This document shows positions 22,892-34,102 of a DNA stretch of 64,000 nt, piece after piece. Positions within the stretch are counted from its first letter, which is position 1. Each line of letters opens with the position of its first letter. The position numbers and the translations under genes were made by a program. Where the stretch lies: positions 65,887,210 to 65,951,209 of the forward strand of contig NC_065883.2 in the NCBI RefSeq assembly GCF_932274485.2, written 5' to 3'. This DNA is from Patella vulgata. Its lineage: Eukaryota; Mollusca; Gastropoda; Patellidae. The notes under the pieces are model-generated. The model did not search any database, was not told the DNA's origin, and saw only the letters and a list, made by a program, of their open reading frames with translations.

Positions 22892-23108
22892 CTCCATAAA
22901 ATTGGATAGCTGTATTAGTCATTCTTGCAATTTACACAATCTGTGTGATCCCCATGTATCACTCATTGTAATATATTTATCCAGAGGTATGCAATTGACA
23001 TTAATGGTAGCCATGACATTTACAGTATTCATGAATGGCGGAACCCCAACTTGGAAGAAATTTTTCAATTATTCTGATAATATTACAACACGATATTTAG
23101 CCCTTTGA
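22892..23108 (+). CDS. Possible terminal exon, unknown protein
   Basis: A very strong acceptor (gttttgttttttttag|CTCC) opens a 72-codon frame to TGA, entered in phase 1. It includes DSCISHSCNLHNLCDPHV and later NGGTPTWKKFFNYSDN. Four cysteines lie in the first half. No family is recognised and no Met start is needed if it is an internal acceptor. It lies on the plus strand, inside an intron of the antistasin/Kunitz gene. Confidence 0.22.
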
Positions 23109-23211
23109 CCCCAATTATATACCATAAAATAGAATAACTAACCCCAACAAAACACAAATCAACAGACAACAGGAAGCGAGGTGGAATGCGAACATCTTGT
23201 TATCATCATTT

Positions 23212-23470
23212 GAAATGAAATGGGATTATGCACCAACCGGTATAATAAACTATGCGGTAGGCTATGGGGGTAATTTTGCCCGGACAGCGACCGACTCTTA
23301 ATTCGAATTCAACTAGCAAGGGCTCTTTTACGTGCAGGTCAACCCTTACACTGGACGTCTGTTTTTCGACCCACCCAAAACATTAGACGCTGTTTCTTGC
23401 CGGCACCCACCCCGGTTTTTCGTCCCATCCAAATCATAAGACAATAATCCATACAAGCCCCCCCACCCAA
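23212..23470 (-). mobile_element. SINE-A, diverged, partly duplicated inside
   Basis: Reversed tail gaaatgaaatgggattatgc, then gcccggacagcgaccgac and ttttacgtgcaggtc. The segment with gtttttcgacccacccaaa recurs as gtttttcgtcccatccaaat. Confidence 0.7.
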
Positions 23471-23535
23471 AATGAGGAATTAAATTCATCGTTAAGAAGA
23501 AACTACGCATCAGTATGGGTATTATCATTTTCCTA

Positions 23536-23760
23536 TCAGATTATTTTATTAATAGATGTTAGGAAGTATTGACTATCAGGATCTTCCGAGAACTGTTTCC
23601 AAGAATAAAGTAGTATAGCGTTACTATTCCGGGTTGTGTTTTCCTGTTTTTCATAATTATTCAACATGCAAGCAGGATATCTTCCTTCGTGAATAATTGG
23701 ATCATAATATATTCTAATCAAAATCCCATTTATATCAAATTCTCCCGACATTTTGAACAT
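23536..23760 (-). CDS. Uncharacterised 74-codon ORF
   Basis: An ATG at 23760 opens 74 codons: MFKMSGEFDINGILIRIYYD, then PIIHEGRYPACMLNNYEKQ and a C-terminus ending SINKII. The residue mix is protein-like rather than repeat-derived. I do not recognise a domain. AATAAA overlaps the last codons. It could be an exon, a relic of a gene, or a chance frame in AT-rich DNA. It lies between two SINE-A copies. Confidence 0.28.
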   Translation of the reverse strand: MFKMSGEFDINGILIRIYYDPIIHEGRYPACMLNNYEKQENTTRNSNAILLYSWKQFSEDPDSQYFLTSINKII

Positions 23761-23781
23761 ATTTTTCTATCGATGGCTACA

Positions 23782-23945
23782 AATGAAATGAGGTATAACG
23801 TCCTACTTTTCTAAAGACCCCTACTCGCAATAAATTTGAACCAAATGTTAGTCCCAAAGAACCTAGTTGCTGTAGAGTGGTCGCTAAAACCCATTTCTCG
23901 CTCCTACTTTTCTGTTCCAGCCGGCCTAATGAAAACGTTCGGCAA
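23782..23945. mobile_element. Mosaic of SINE-A and SINE-B tails
   Basis: A reversed SINE-A tail (gaaatgaggtataacgtcct) runs into plus-oriented SINE-B body (aaagacccctactcgcaat to gtggtcgctaaaaccc). Another SINE-A tail piece follows (tcctacttttctgttccag). Confidence 0.65.
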
Positions 23946-23963
23946 ATGGATGGTTATATATCC

Positions 23964-23964
<1 letters not shown>

Positions 23965-24001
<37 letters not shown>
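23965..24001. repeat. (AT)n microsatellite
   Basis: About 37 bp of alternating AT. Confidence 0.95.
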
Positions 24002-24003
<2 letters not shown>

Positions 24004-24588
24004 TTAAACAGGAAGCAATGAATTCAAATGTATAATCGAAATGGGTAAAGGCTGTAAAGACATCAATACTGAATTCTGCTAAGCACTCTCGGCGCACCAC
24101 TTTCAATCAAGAAGTAGAGTCATACATCCCAAGGTATTGTAAATAAACAAAGCTGTTTAAATAAACACTGGATAACTGCTGTATATGCACCTATCTAATT
24201 GAAGATGTATATTTGAATAGATATCATGATGATCTATGATCACCTCAGAACAATTGAGTCAAGAGGATCATCACGTGTGTTTAAAATTCCAATCTCTAAC
24301 ATCCGCCATTTTCTTTTGAACTTTTATCTTGAAGCGTACACGAGGGGGTTTCGTAGAAAAAAAACTTGACATTAAATCTTCAACGTGAGAATAGGTATAT
24401 AGGCATATTATGTTCGGAATGTTATTTATTTGTAAAGTTTCTATGCCAAATATCATGGCACTCGACTACCCCCAACAGCGGCTAATTCTTGTTTTCATTC
24501 GGTAAGAGTGGGGTAAGTAGCGACCAAGGAGGCCGTTTGGTCTGGAATGTCAACATCACAGCTGTTCAACATTGAAAGGTTGTTAGTT

Positions 24589-24765
24589 CTACTCATTTCC
24601 TTGCCTCGACGCATCTTCATCAATCTGATAGGACGAGGAACTGGTGTCGAAGCGAACACGACCCGCTTTGGCCTTGGTTAGTTTAAGTCTGTACGACAAT
24701 GGAATTGCGTCTAAAGGAAACGAAGTCTTCCTAGATCTTGTTGATGATCTCGTCATGGGGATCCT
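24589..24765 (-). CDS. Possible terminal exon with overlapping second open frame
   Basis: From a weak acceptor (tatacaagacag|AGGATC) the minus strand stays open for 58 codons to TAG. It includes KTSFPLDAIPLSYRLKLTK, AGRVRFDTSSSSYQIDED and ends SRQGNE. The residue use is strongly coding-like, as in a basic cytoplasmic or secreted tail. It accepts phase 0, so it could also be an alternative 3' exon of the antistasin gene. A second frame over 24495-24677 is open too, reading PRPKRVVFASTPVPRP and later DVDIPDQTASLVATYP to TGA at 24495. Only one is likely real, unless an intron or indel separates them. No family recognised. Confidence 0.35.
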   Translation of the reverse strand, partial: RIPMTRSSTRSRKTSFPLDAIPLSYRLKLTKAKAGRVRFDTSSSSYQIDEDASRQGNE

Positions 24766-24799
24766 CTGTCTTGTATAAATATTGTGATAGATAGTAAGG

Positions 24800-25500
24800 A
24801 TGTATGCTTAAACACACCCTTGGGCAAAATTCCTGGCTTCTCATTGTTTTTGTTTGTTCTGATTGAAAGGTCAGGCAATTAGCCATCAATACTAACACGC
24901 CTATTGTCGGTATCGTTATAAGAACAATATCAACGTGATAGAATTTAGTATACTTATATCTGATGTCGATAAATTAAAGAGATTTATTCATGGGTCAATT
25001 GAACACCAATCTGCGAGTTGCGTTAAAAGTACACATAGTTCACAACATAAGAGTGAACACTGCATTAACAGGCGTAACTGACCAAATGTATCTGGGGACG
25101 GGTGTTTTGATTACGAGAGATTCTGCCCGATTTTCGCCACAGTTTTTAAAGGAAGAGCTTAAGTGTTCACACGCATTCAGGACGAATTCAGACACCCGGG
25201 CAGAAATGTTTCTATACCCTTCGGAATAAGGTGTTCCTCTATACCTTTCTGTCGAAATAAATCAATGGATATATATTAATCTAAAATATTTAATATTATT
25301 TACGGTTTGGGGATCAATTCTCTTTTGAGGCGGTCTTTCCATACCCAATCCATTGTATTGTTCTATTGTATGTTAACAAAGCTGACCCTATAAAAGGTTA
25401 TCAGTAAAGCGTATTCCAGAAACAAAGCATAATTTACAATCGTTGAAACTTTGTATATAAAAAACAATGGTTGATATTTGCTTCACTAGATAGAACCGAC
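24800..25500. other. No confident gene; open frame 24990-25229
   Basis: A plus-strand frame of 79 codons starts MGQLNTNLRVALKVHIV. The antisense is also open with a protein-like mix. No motif allows a call. Confidence 0.35.
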
Positions 25501-25508
25501 ACCTTCTA

Positions 25509-25803
25509 CCGTGGCATATTACTTTAGATGTTTGTTGGGAAAAAATGTACGCAGTTGGCGTAATGATGCATCCAGATTAGACGAATGTGAAATGTAAGTC
25601 CTCCTGACTAAGCCGAGTTCAAAACGGACCATCACCCATCCTTTCACGATTTTCCCGTGGCATATTACTTTATATGTTTGTTGGGAAAACTTGTACTCAG
25701 TTGGCGTAATGATGCATCCAGATTAGACGAATGTGAAACGTAAGTCCTCCTGACTAAGCCGAGTTCAAAACGGACCAACACCCATCCTTTCACACGATTT
25801 TCC
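25509..25803. repeat. Tandem duplication, 146-bp period, two units
   Basis: Unit one from gtggcatattactttagatg (25511) and unit two from gtggcatattactttatatg (25657) are about 93% alike by eye. Both end cacccatcctttcac(ac)gatttt. The similarity suggests a recent duplication. Confidence 0.88.
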
Positions 25804-25974
25804 TACCCGTATCTTTCTCGTGATTCATTTACAGATTCTCCTATTCATCTCATTGACATTGTTTACGCATTAAAAAAGTAGTGACCTTGTGTTCTGGTAC
25901 AAACAGTTTTATCATTTGGTTAGTTTGCCCCAGATATTCAAATACTCTTTAACATCGAACATGGCTAAAACAGT

Positions 25975-26085
25975 GGACGTTTGTTTAGCTGTGAGGGGAA
26001 ACAAGAGACCAAGAGACGTAAAACCCACGATGTTAGTCAGGCGATCCTATTACTTGTCACGTTGGTTGTATCAGCTTCCAAAAGA
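25975..26085 (-). mobile_element. SINE-B remnant, strongly diverged
   Basis: The word order tttagctgtgaggggaaac, cccacgatgttagtcaggcg and cttgtcacgttgg follows the reversed SINE-B body. Confidence 0.5.
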
Positions 26086-26099
26086 ATAAAACGTTTTAA

Positions 26100-27320
26100 A
26101 ACGTTTTTGCAAGACGACTTGGAGCTTTTTAGTACCAGATCCTTCGTCGTGCACCATTGGCAAGCAGAAATCGTGACTGGATATTTTCGATAAACTTTCT
26201 AGGTCAACACCCGTGTCGAACCCAGCGGCATACACACCGCCCCACCGTGGCTCACACTGTCCCGTACCCCAGAACGAGTATAGCAGAGTGTAGGGCGTGT
26301 CAATCACAAATAGGACTTTTGCGGCACAATGTTTTTATATCCCTAACCAGTTAGTTCCTATTAGTTGAGTATTTTTGTCAATGGAGAAGTAGTTCAGAAA
26401 AAAATGCACTAAACGTATTGGTCGAATTAAAGGCATATAATTGAAATGGGTGTTACTGGTCTTGTATGTGTGCCAAATTTAGCATTGCAGTATGCGTTCT
26501 CAGTAAATAGGGTATGGGTGGTGTTCTGTACAACTAGTTCATGGTCAAAATACCAACACCGAACACATATAATAACGGTTTCTTTAACAATACCACTGGC
26601 TCCATTTACGCAGTTAACATAGTTATATCAAGGACGTTCGTATTTATCTACTCCCACCTACTAGCGTTATCTCGCAGTAAACAATGTATTTACTTGGGGA
26701 TAAATACTATGGCGAAAGTAATTTACTGCTAAAAATATAGCTTTAGCGTTTAAGAAACAACTTAAAGATAACTCCAATTTCATCTTGTACAACAGTAATA
26801 AAATGCGAAAAACGCGTATTGATTTCGCAGAATATCAGATATTGACATCAATCTTTCAATAAAGATTTCTTATCACTTGCAGAAAGTTTCATAAGAACTT
26901 GGATTCATGATACTCGTATAGGCTAAATTTATTTTGACTAGAGTTGTTCCCCTTATCTGTCCTACATCTATAGCCCCAAATTGCTAAATCTCATATAGCA
27001 AATTTGCTACCCATTTTAAATTTTGATTGGTTCAATTGAGTATCACACTTACCGGCTTAAGAAAAGATTGCTGGACTATCAACTGTCAGCATTTATTTTG
27101 ACGCATATAATTCTTCAACAGCATTAGATAGACCAGCTGAAGAATGGCTGAGAGCAATTACGTCTTAAATTGGCCCAGTTTAATTTTTTATTATAAATTA
27201 GCCCTCTTACATCCTCCCCTAAATAATTAAATTTAAGGTAATCAAAACAGTAAAATTGTTGACTGGAGACGAGAAGAGATTTGAATTTCAAATTATATAA
27301 CATCATACACCTGCGGCACT
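26100..27320. other. No confident gene
   Basis: On the minus strand cagccattcttcag (near 27135) is followed by 13 residues, GLSNAVEELYASK, and TAA with AATAAA. This is too short to call. Other frames here are featureless. Confidence 0.35.
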
Positions 27321-27357
27321 GTAGGGGAGAACTCTATTCGAACCATGTGTGTTACAG

Positions 27358-27438
27358 GAACTGTTGGAATTCTGTGACGTCAAAGACTCAAAATATGCGA
27401 AGGACACTCTGTTTCTTTTAAAATGGTACCACAAATAA
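27358..27438 (+). CDS. Possible terminal exon, unknown protein
   Basis: After gtgtgttacag the frame reads ELLEFCDVKDSKYAKD, then TLFLLKWYHK and TAA (27436-27438), which overlaps an AATAAA. The same frame is open back to about 27324, where an alternative acceptor (cactgtag) exists. The amphipathic, charged residue pattern is protein-like. No family recognised. Confidence 0.3.
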   Translation, partial: ELLEFCDVKDSKYAKDTLFLLKWYHK

Positions 27439-27737
27439 ACGAAAGGAAGCGATTGCCGTGTAACGTGGGTTATTCGTGTTATGGTATGTTTTTTGTAAAT
27501 AGAAACCATACACCTATTGTATGTCTGTTTACTGGAAACAAATTACGCCTCTTTTATATTTGAATTATTTTAAGACATGTGGAATGTGTTGCTTACATTT
27601 CAAAACAGCATTTCATCAAACGTGAACTCGTTATTTTACAGCAATGAAAGAGCTACAGAAATTGAATCTTAATGTGTATCATTGAGTCGCTGCAACTTCT
27701 TTCTATCATCCAGAAACAGGAGTCACCGATCATATTA

Positions 27738-28470
27738 TTGGCCGAGAAAGTTCCCTGAAATTTTCCAGCATTGTTTCTCCTTATCTGTGTTACAGAAACA
27801 CCCATTTCATTTCATCCTCGGAATCCGCGGTGTCTCAGTGATTAAGGAAATGAAATTAAATGAAATGGGGTTTAACGTCCTACTGTTCTGCTCCAAACTG
27901 GGCTAATGAAGACGGGCATACGCCATACAGTGTGCTATGAGGGAAATTTTGCCCGGACAGCGGCACTACGGCCTACTCTTATATCGAATTTCAACTGTCA
28001 AGGGATCTTTTACGTGCACGCCAATGTGTACACGGGATATCGGTTTTTCGTCCCATCCGAACGACTAGACAGCCGTCCTTGTCAGTCCCCCCGTCCTGCA
28101 TCACTGACAAGGGGGAACCACGCCGGAAAATCTGGATGAACTTTCTCGGCCAATGCAGGGATCGAACACCCTACCTCCAGGCTAGCGAACCAGCGTCTTA
28201 CCCACTTTGCCACGTGATCCTCCGGTGATTAAGGCGCTAGCTAACTAACCAGGAGGTCCGAGGTTCGATGGGACGAAAATTCGATGGAACGAAAATTCGA
28301 TGTCCCGTATACACATTTGTGTGTACATAAAAGAAACACTGTCACTTAGAATTCGAAATGAGATTAGACCGTAGCCCTGTCCGGGCAAAATATCCCTCAT
28401 AGGACACTGCCCGTCTTCATTTATCTCGGCTGGGGCAGAAAAATAGGACGTTAAACCCTATTTAATCCTC
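27738..28470 (+). mobile_element. SINE-A pair (plus), the second split by a nested SINE-A
   Basis: A partial plus copy (27738-27815) precedes the head of another, gcggtgtctcagtgattaag. That head is interrupted by the nested copy at 27848-28224 and resumes as gtgattaaggcgctagctaa to aggacgttaaaccctattt near 28465. Confidence 0.78.
27848..28224 (-). mobile_element. SINE-A, full length (377 bp), nested, with target duplication
   Basis: A complete reversed copy runs from the aaatgaaattaaatgaaatg tail to the gccacgtgatcctccg head. It is flanked by identical gtgattaagg at 27838-27847 and 28225-28234. The 10-bp duplication and tail type indicate retroposition into an older SINE-A. Confidence 0.92.
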
Positions 28471-28737
28471 TAGAAACGTTACCCGCTTTTGTCCCAAATG
28501 ATTTAAAGTAAAATAGGACTCTTTATTATCCCCTAAAGTTATTTGTCATCCCATTATCAAAGTTACTGAAATTAATTTATGAGGGTTATTTTGGTTACCG
28601 AATTAAGACACAGTTGTCCGACTTATATGTACTGAACAATCTGGGTGAACGTTCGTCAAGCCAACTGTTTCTACTATATTTTATCCAATAATTAGTACGA
28701 CCTTTTTACTTCTCCCCAGGGCCTTGCTTCGTTGGGT

Positions 28738-28995
28738 TTTTTTGTTCAGTGGTGCCGGGTAATGACATTGTCTAGTCGTTCGAATGGGACAAAAACTGAT
28801 GCCCCGTGTACACATTGACGTGGACGTAAAAGATCTCTTGACAGTTGGAATTCGAAATAAGAGTAGGCCGTAACACCGCTCTGCTCGCAAAAGTATCCCC
28901 TCGAAGCATGCGGTATGGCGTACGCCCGTGTTCATCAGTCCAATCAGTGCCGAAAAGTAGGACGCTAAACCCCATTGGATTTCATGTCATTTTAA
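28738..28995 (+). mobile_element. SINE-A, 3' part
   Basis: It runs from attgtctagtcgttcgaatg to gtaggacgctaaaccccatt. The head is missing. Confidence 0.82.
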
Positions 28996-29330
28996 TAATA
29001 ATATGTATTTCTTATTATACGCATTACATCAAAAAAACAATCTCAACGCGTAGTGCTAAAACATATAATATGACATGAAAACATAATTTTATTGACTAAA
29101 AAAAGGTTTAAAACCGCGGAGAATAAGTTGCAGTGTTTCAATCTACACTTACGTATTCTAGCTTGTAGAAAATGTGTTGATATCTGATAAGTTTAAATGG
29201 ATGTAGACTACATAATTAATTTCGACATACTGATGTAAATGCGTAAGGTAATTATACCTTGCTTTCTTTGATGCATGTAAAACCGGATTTATAAAAAGTA
29301 CATAACAAGTGCAGCTGGGTAATTCATATT

Positions 29331-29709
29331 GTGCAAGGACACACACCTATTCAAGGTTTTTGCTAGGGCGTCATAACTTCAACTCTTAAAAACAACAAGA
29401 AGGAAAGCCCGAGAAGAATTACCTTACCTTTGCATAATCGCGGAGAGAGATACAGGATATAGAATTTTCTATAAAAAGCAGTAATTCAACGACTGATGTC
29501 TTGCAAGATGGGAAATCCATAATGTTCAAGGACACAGACCTACTGAATAAGGTTATCTCTGGTGTGTCATAACCTCAGCTCTTAAAAACAAGAAGTAAAA
29601 CCCGGGAAGAATTACCTTATAAAATATTCGCACAATCGCGGAGCGACATACAAGATCTAGAATTCTGTGATAAGCGGTAATCAAACCAGTGATGTTTTGC
29701 AAGAATTTG
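29331..29709. repeat. Direct duplication, about 190-bp units
   Basis: Both units contain caaggacacacacct / caaggacacagacct, gagaagaattacctta / gaagaattaccttata, and tgatgtcttgcaaga / tgatgttttgcaaga. Divergence suggests an older event than the 25.5-kb duplication. Confidence 0.78.
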
Positions 29710-30360
29710 CACGTTTCCCATATCGGTTGTTACTGATCATAACGTAAGAATCTCAGGAACGACTACTATCAGAAGCACGATTCTGGGATGAAACCCGAGA
29801 CGATACGCAGTTCATTCATAACATATACTACACATCTCCCCCTCTGTCTCACTGAGCCGCCATCAATCTCAATTGTCTATTAGTCAGTGCTTTTCTTGGC
29901 TACTATTATCTATACATAGAAACGAAAACAGTTGAAGGAACCCATCAAATTGTCTGAGAGAGCGAAATGAGCGGTTTAATTAGTATTCTACTATATGCCA
30001 GTCTACAAGAACCAGGCTATGAAGTACATATATTGTGTGTTTTCCATCAAAGATGGTATTTTGTGCCAGTTTCTATCCTTGTTATCAAGTACTAAAACTT
30101 TGTTGTTCTGTTATTTCGTTTTTATAAGAAAAAGATGATACGAAATGCGAGCTCCTTGAGTAGTAAAACTATCAACTCTAATTTGGTAGTTTTATCTTTT
30201 GATAATATGGTGAAGAGGAAGTCGTTCATCTAGGCTCTGTGTTGTAAGTGTGGGATAATTTGTTTCAACATCTGCCAAACACAGGTTTCTGTTTACAAAT
30301 GAACCCTATGTAATCACTGGCAATACAACTCACGATGTTAACGATTCTGGTTTTTTCTTT
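29710..30360. other. No gene seen
   Basis: Intron sequence of the minus-strand gene model without recognised exons. Confidence 0.4.
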
Positions 30361-30367
30361 TAGTTTC

Positions 30368-30567
30368 GTAGGATGGGGCGAAACACAGAGGACCATATTC
30401 GCTGGCCATCACGTAAAATAACCCTGGCAGTTAAAATTCCGTTGTCCGGGCAGTGTCCCCATAGCGCACTTCATGGCGTATGCCGGGCGAAATTCCCTTA
30501 TATATACACTGCCCGTCTTCATTAGCCCAGATGCAGGACAGTGGGACGTCAAACCCCATTTCACCAT
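30368..30567 (+). mobile_element. SINE-A, 3' part, diverged
   Basis: aggatggggcgaaacacaga through gtccgggcagtgtccc to acgtcaaaccccatttcacc. A segment containing gcgtatgccgggcgaaattc is duplicated or rearranged. Confidence 0.7.
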
Positions 30568-30569
30568 AT

Positions 30570-31360
30570 TTTCTTTTGGTTTCATGTTTGTTGTTAATTG
30601 TTTGCAACGTCTATGTAGGCTTATGCTATGAGACCTGCCCGTGGGTTTGTCTTTTGTTGTTGTTTTTTTATGTGGAACTAGCAAGTAAAGTGTTGCCTAG
30701 TCCTCAAGGCGGAGCGAAAATCCGAGGCCCATCCGTACAAAACCTCATGACAATTAAATTCCATGCTTGTCTACGATATCACCCGTGGTGGAAGTGGACG
30801 TAAAACTCCAGGAACGAACGAACGGCCGACATGGTCGACATGTCCGTGATCATGGAATTGTTTATGAGACATTAAACTTCATTTCTTTTTAAAGATGATA
30901 CGTAAGTGATATATGGGCCTTTGTACATAAAGCCGTATATGACACACATCGTTAAACATGGCTTATAGTATCTAATAGATATATTGTGGGCGGTCATCTA
31001 CTTGTATAGAAATATCATATGATATATTAACTACTGAGATATCAACAATATACACACGGGATTCAAGTGGAACGATTGAAACGTGAATCCAGTTGAAAGT
31101 TTAGAGACCATATTTGACAGTTAACCTATAATACGACCTTAATAGACCAATTATCCACAAACCACTTTACAAATTGGCTGTAAACAAGTGTTAAACATCG
31201 TTAAGGTCAATTGTAGGAAAACAAATTAAAAGGTCATCGTATGTCGAATGGTCATTGTTTCCAGTTTGTTTTGATTTGGTTCATTTATTTATTTAATATG
31301 CTAAAAATGGTAATTTTCTGCTCATTTTGAGTATGTCGTAAGAAAATAAACGGATACATA
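30570..31360. other. No gene seen
   Basis: Faint SINE-A traces (30685-30890) may be present but are too diverged to place. Confidence 0.4.
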
Positions 31361-31363
31361 CTC

Positions 31364-31597
31364 CGCTTTTCAAATGTATGGGACTGGGTATTGGGCAGCG
31401 GTTGATACAAATTAATACATTTGATTTTAATGCAACCAATTTGTAGTATTTTCGAATATTCGAAACGGTTGACAGCGAACATAGTCCACTTTTCAATGTA
31501 TGAGGATCCTGTGCAGTGGTTGATACAAACGAAAACCATTCATTTCAATGCAACGAATTTGTAATATTTTCGAATATTTATAACGGTCAACAACGAT
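31364..31597. repeat. Direct duplication, about 125-bp period
   Basis: cgcttttcaaatgtatggga and cacttttcaatgtatgagga start the two units. Both contain ggttgatacaaa, aatgcaac(c/g)aatttgta and attttcgaatatt. It lies about 60 bp past exon 2 of the gene model. Confidence 0.72.
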
Positions 31598-31658
31598 TTT
31601 CCTTTCACAGGAGAATAAATATGGTGTTGAACATAATTATGAAATGAGCGATGCTTAC

Positions 31659-31817
31659 CTCACACGGGTCGTAACATTTGCAGAAATATTGACCTTCCAT
31701 ATCCGTCTTGTATCCATACATACATTTCAAATCACATTTTATCTGATAATATGGCCATAACTCTTTCTTGGCGTAGCTCGGTAACAGGGACGAACCTTCT
31801 GTCAGGACCACAGATAT
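31659..31817 (-). CDS. Exon 2: end of signal peptide and antistasin-like module
   Basis: This 53-codon exon lies between a pyrimidine-rich acceptor (tttttttgtattccag|ATATCT) and a consensus donor (GTGTGAG|GTAAGC), phase 0 at both ends. After the hydrophobic ISVVLTEG it reads towards C-DLK-C-MYGYKTDMEGQYF-C-K-C-YDP-C. This matches the antistasin core C-x3-C-x2-G-Y-x2-D-x2-G followed by C-x-C. One cysteine usual right after the glycine is replaced by Gln, so the module is divergent. Antistasin modules inhibit trypsin-like serine proteases such as factor Xa and occur widely in leeches, cnidarians and molluscs. In-frame reading beyond the donor soon becomes nonspecific, which supports splicing there. 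The coding-like exon at 24589-24765 also accepts phase 0 and could be an alternative 3' end. Confidence 0.68.
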
Positions 31818-31829
31818 CTGGAATACAAA

Positions 31830-33265
31830 AAAACCTCTTTCATGACATAATCATAATTTGCTTTCTATCGTGCTAAATGGCAGACGGAGATGTTTTGGTA
31901 GACACCCCCTGTGACTGGTTTATTTAAACCCCCTCCCCCCCCCCCCCCACACGAATAATTGTCCTGTAGTAGACTAAATGGGCTAACGAGTACCAAGTCT
32001 ATTTTGATCTCCCGTCTTCATCAGCTCGGTTGGAACAGGAGATTAAGACGTTTCTACTGCGATCTGAAGATTATATGATGCAAAGGTGTCTGTGATATAA
32101 GGAGGGAGGGGATATCGGTTGCCGGGTTTTTGATTTAACCACTGCTAGGATTAATGCACACCATAAAGTCTAATTCAATTGTCGATTAAAGATATAGTCT
32201 CTAGTATAAAAAACATTCATTTCAAGGGTGATGTTTTAAACGATCATACAGGGAGAAGCAATTAGACCTAACGTATAGCATTCATGTATACATAACCATT
32301 AAGACAGCGATGCGGTGAGCGGATGCAACTCGTGTAAACAATTGGGGGTGTAGTCATTCATGCTTTTAATTCAATCAAACTAATCATGCTGGTATTTTTG
32401 TGTAAATTAGTCGCGGAATCTGTTCTAAACACGGTAAGCCATTGGTTAAATATATAAGTACTGAAAAAACATTTGTCATGTCAGAAAACAGGGTTTAAAT
32501 ATACTGCTAGTTAACAGCTGTCGGCTTAGTGGAGATATTTACAATTCATTAGACAATCTTTCCCACGCGTGCACATTTCATGTAATAACTAAATCTATTC
32601 AAGTAGACGATTCGGTAAAAAAAATTCAAAGGCGCTATTTCGTTTCACCTACTTAATAAAATGTCGCTAGTTGGTCGCTAGGTATCTCGTTGCTGTCATT
32701 TACGATAACACGAGCCTGTCATTTTGCAGTATTACGTAGCGGGATGTTATAAATCTATATTAAGTCTTTAGTGAATTTTCTGACACGTATTCAATAAATC
32801 CAAATAACACATCCTACTCCCATAACAACCCATGTCAGAAGAGTCGGCGGAGATTAACAGATAGCTGATACAAGGACATTAGGCAAATGTTGAGTATACA
32901 AAAAAAGAACAACATATGGATTCAGACCACAAAAGGGATGCATAGAAGGATTTTTAACTTTTGTAATTAAGCAACCGCTTTTATGTTTGTCAGCGCTTTG
33001 GATCGGTACCTGATCTGGTTTGGTACCATTCTGTGTTAGTTACAAAGTAAAAGATCTAGACCTGGACATTTTTATAAGTAAAATGAATGGCTACATAATA
33101 TGCAATACAGTAGGCCAAAGAGAATTGAGTAACAAATACTATATGAATCAACAACAAGTACTAGTGAAATGTGGAACCAGATAGATGCATAACTAGGATG
33201 TCATGCCAGACTGGAAACTGAATTAAACTGCTACATCGGTTCTGATTTATGATTTTTCCGCATCA
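31830..33265. other. No gene seen; poly-C tract and SINE-A scrap
   Basis: A C-rich run occupies about 31928-31949. A 45-bp SINE-A 3' remnant (ccgtcttcatcagctcggtt) lies at 32011-32055. Confidence 0.45.
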
Positions 33266-33269
33266 CCAT

Positions 33270-33674
33270 TTAAACATACATTATGCAAGAGCTAAATCTA
33301 TCTATTGCAGGTCTTTCTTTAGGCCTGAAATGTTATCTAAATTATTAATTAGACATTAATTAACTTATCCAGACCATAATCATTTCTAGATGGCATCGCT
33401 AGCCTGCGATCTTAAGTGGATTGTGAGCCGATTTACTGCATAACTTTCCTTCTCGATTAAACGATTAAATAGATAATCGAGACTATGCTGTTTATCGTAC
33501 TGACTTTAGTAATGATGACCGAGGCTAGGCAGAAATTTCATTAGCTTAGTTTTCGGTTCATAGTGGGTCAATTTGAATGAAATTTTCAGCAAATTGCCTT
33601 TACGTTATCTAGTTTTTAACTATTATAGTGAGAACTGCCAACTCGTTCTCGAATCTCCCATAATGTATCTTTAA
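33270..33674 (+). mobile_element. TTAA-flanked MITE type T2, copy 2 (about 405 bp)
   Basis: It starts TTAAACATACATTATGCAAG and ends CATAATGTATCTTTAA. The arms are inverted over about 16 bp. It is the best preserved copy. No ORF. Confidence 0.75.
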
Positions 33675-33679
33675 GCTCT

Positions 33680-34100
33680 GCTGATGACCCCGGGTTACCT
33701 AAAGTAGAACTCTGAAATCGATGCTTTAACATTACCACTATTTATCTACTGGTAATGACGAGTGTCGTTCAGGGGGCAGGATATGCATGCTGATTTCTAG
33801 AACACCTGATATTACCTATCGTTTGTTTGGGGAATCGTTGTACATTTGTATTATTATATCTGGGTATGAAACTGTAAACGGAGACCTAACATATAAATTT
33901 AATATTGTATAAAGGTGTTAACAAGCTATTAGAGATGTTGGTATGTAACACACTTCAATAAAGGTGTTAAATACCTGAATTTATAGCTACTATAACATAT
34001 AGAGTTACTCTAACAATACAATACTACTGTCAATGATAAATTACCCTTAATGATCACGGTTTTTTTTCATACATAATAATCAAAAGGGTGATTTCGGAGT
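33680..34100. other. No gene seen
   Basis: AT-rich with no recognised features. Confidence 0.45.
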
Positions 34101-34102
34101 GG

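Noticed and set aside
24660-24780. Plus-strand reading with GNEVFLDLVDDL, resembling an adaptor-complex mu subunit motif
   Set aside because: Only about ten residues match, the surroundings do not, and the opposite strand is the better coding candidate.
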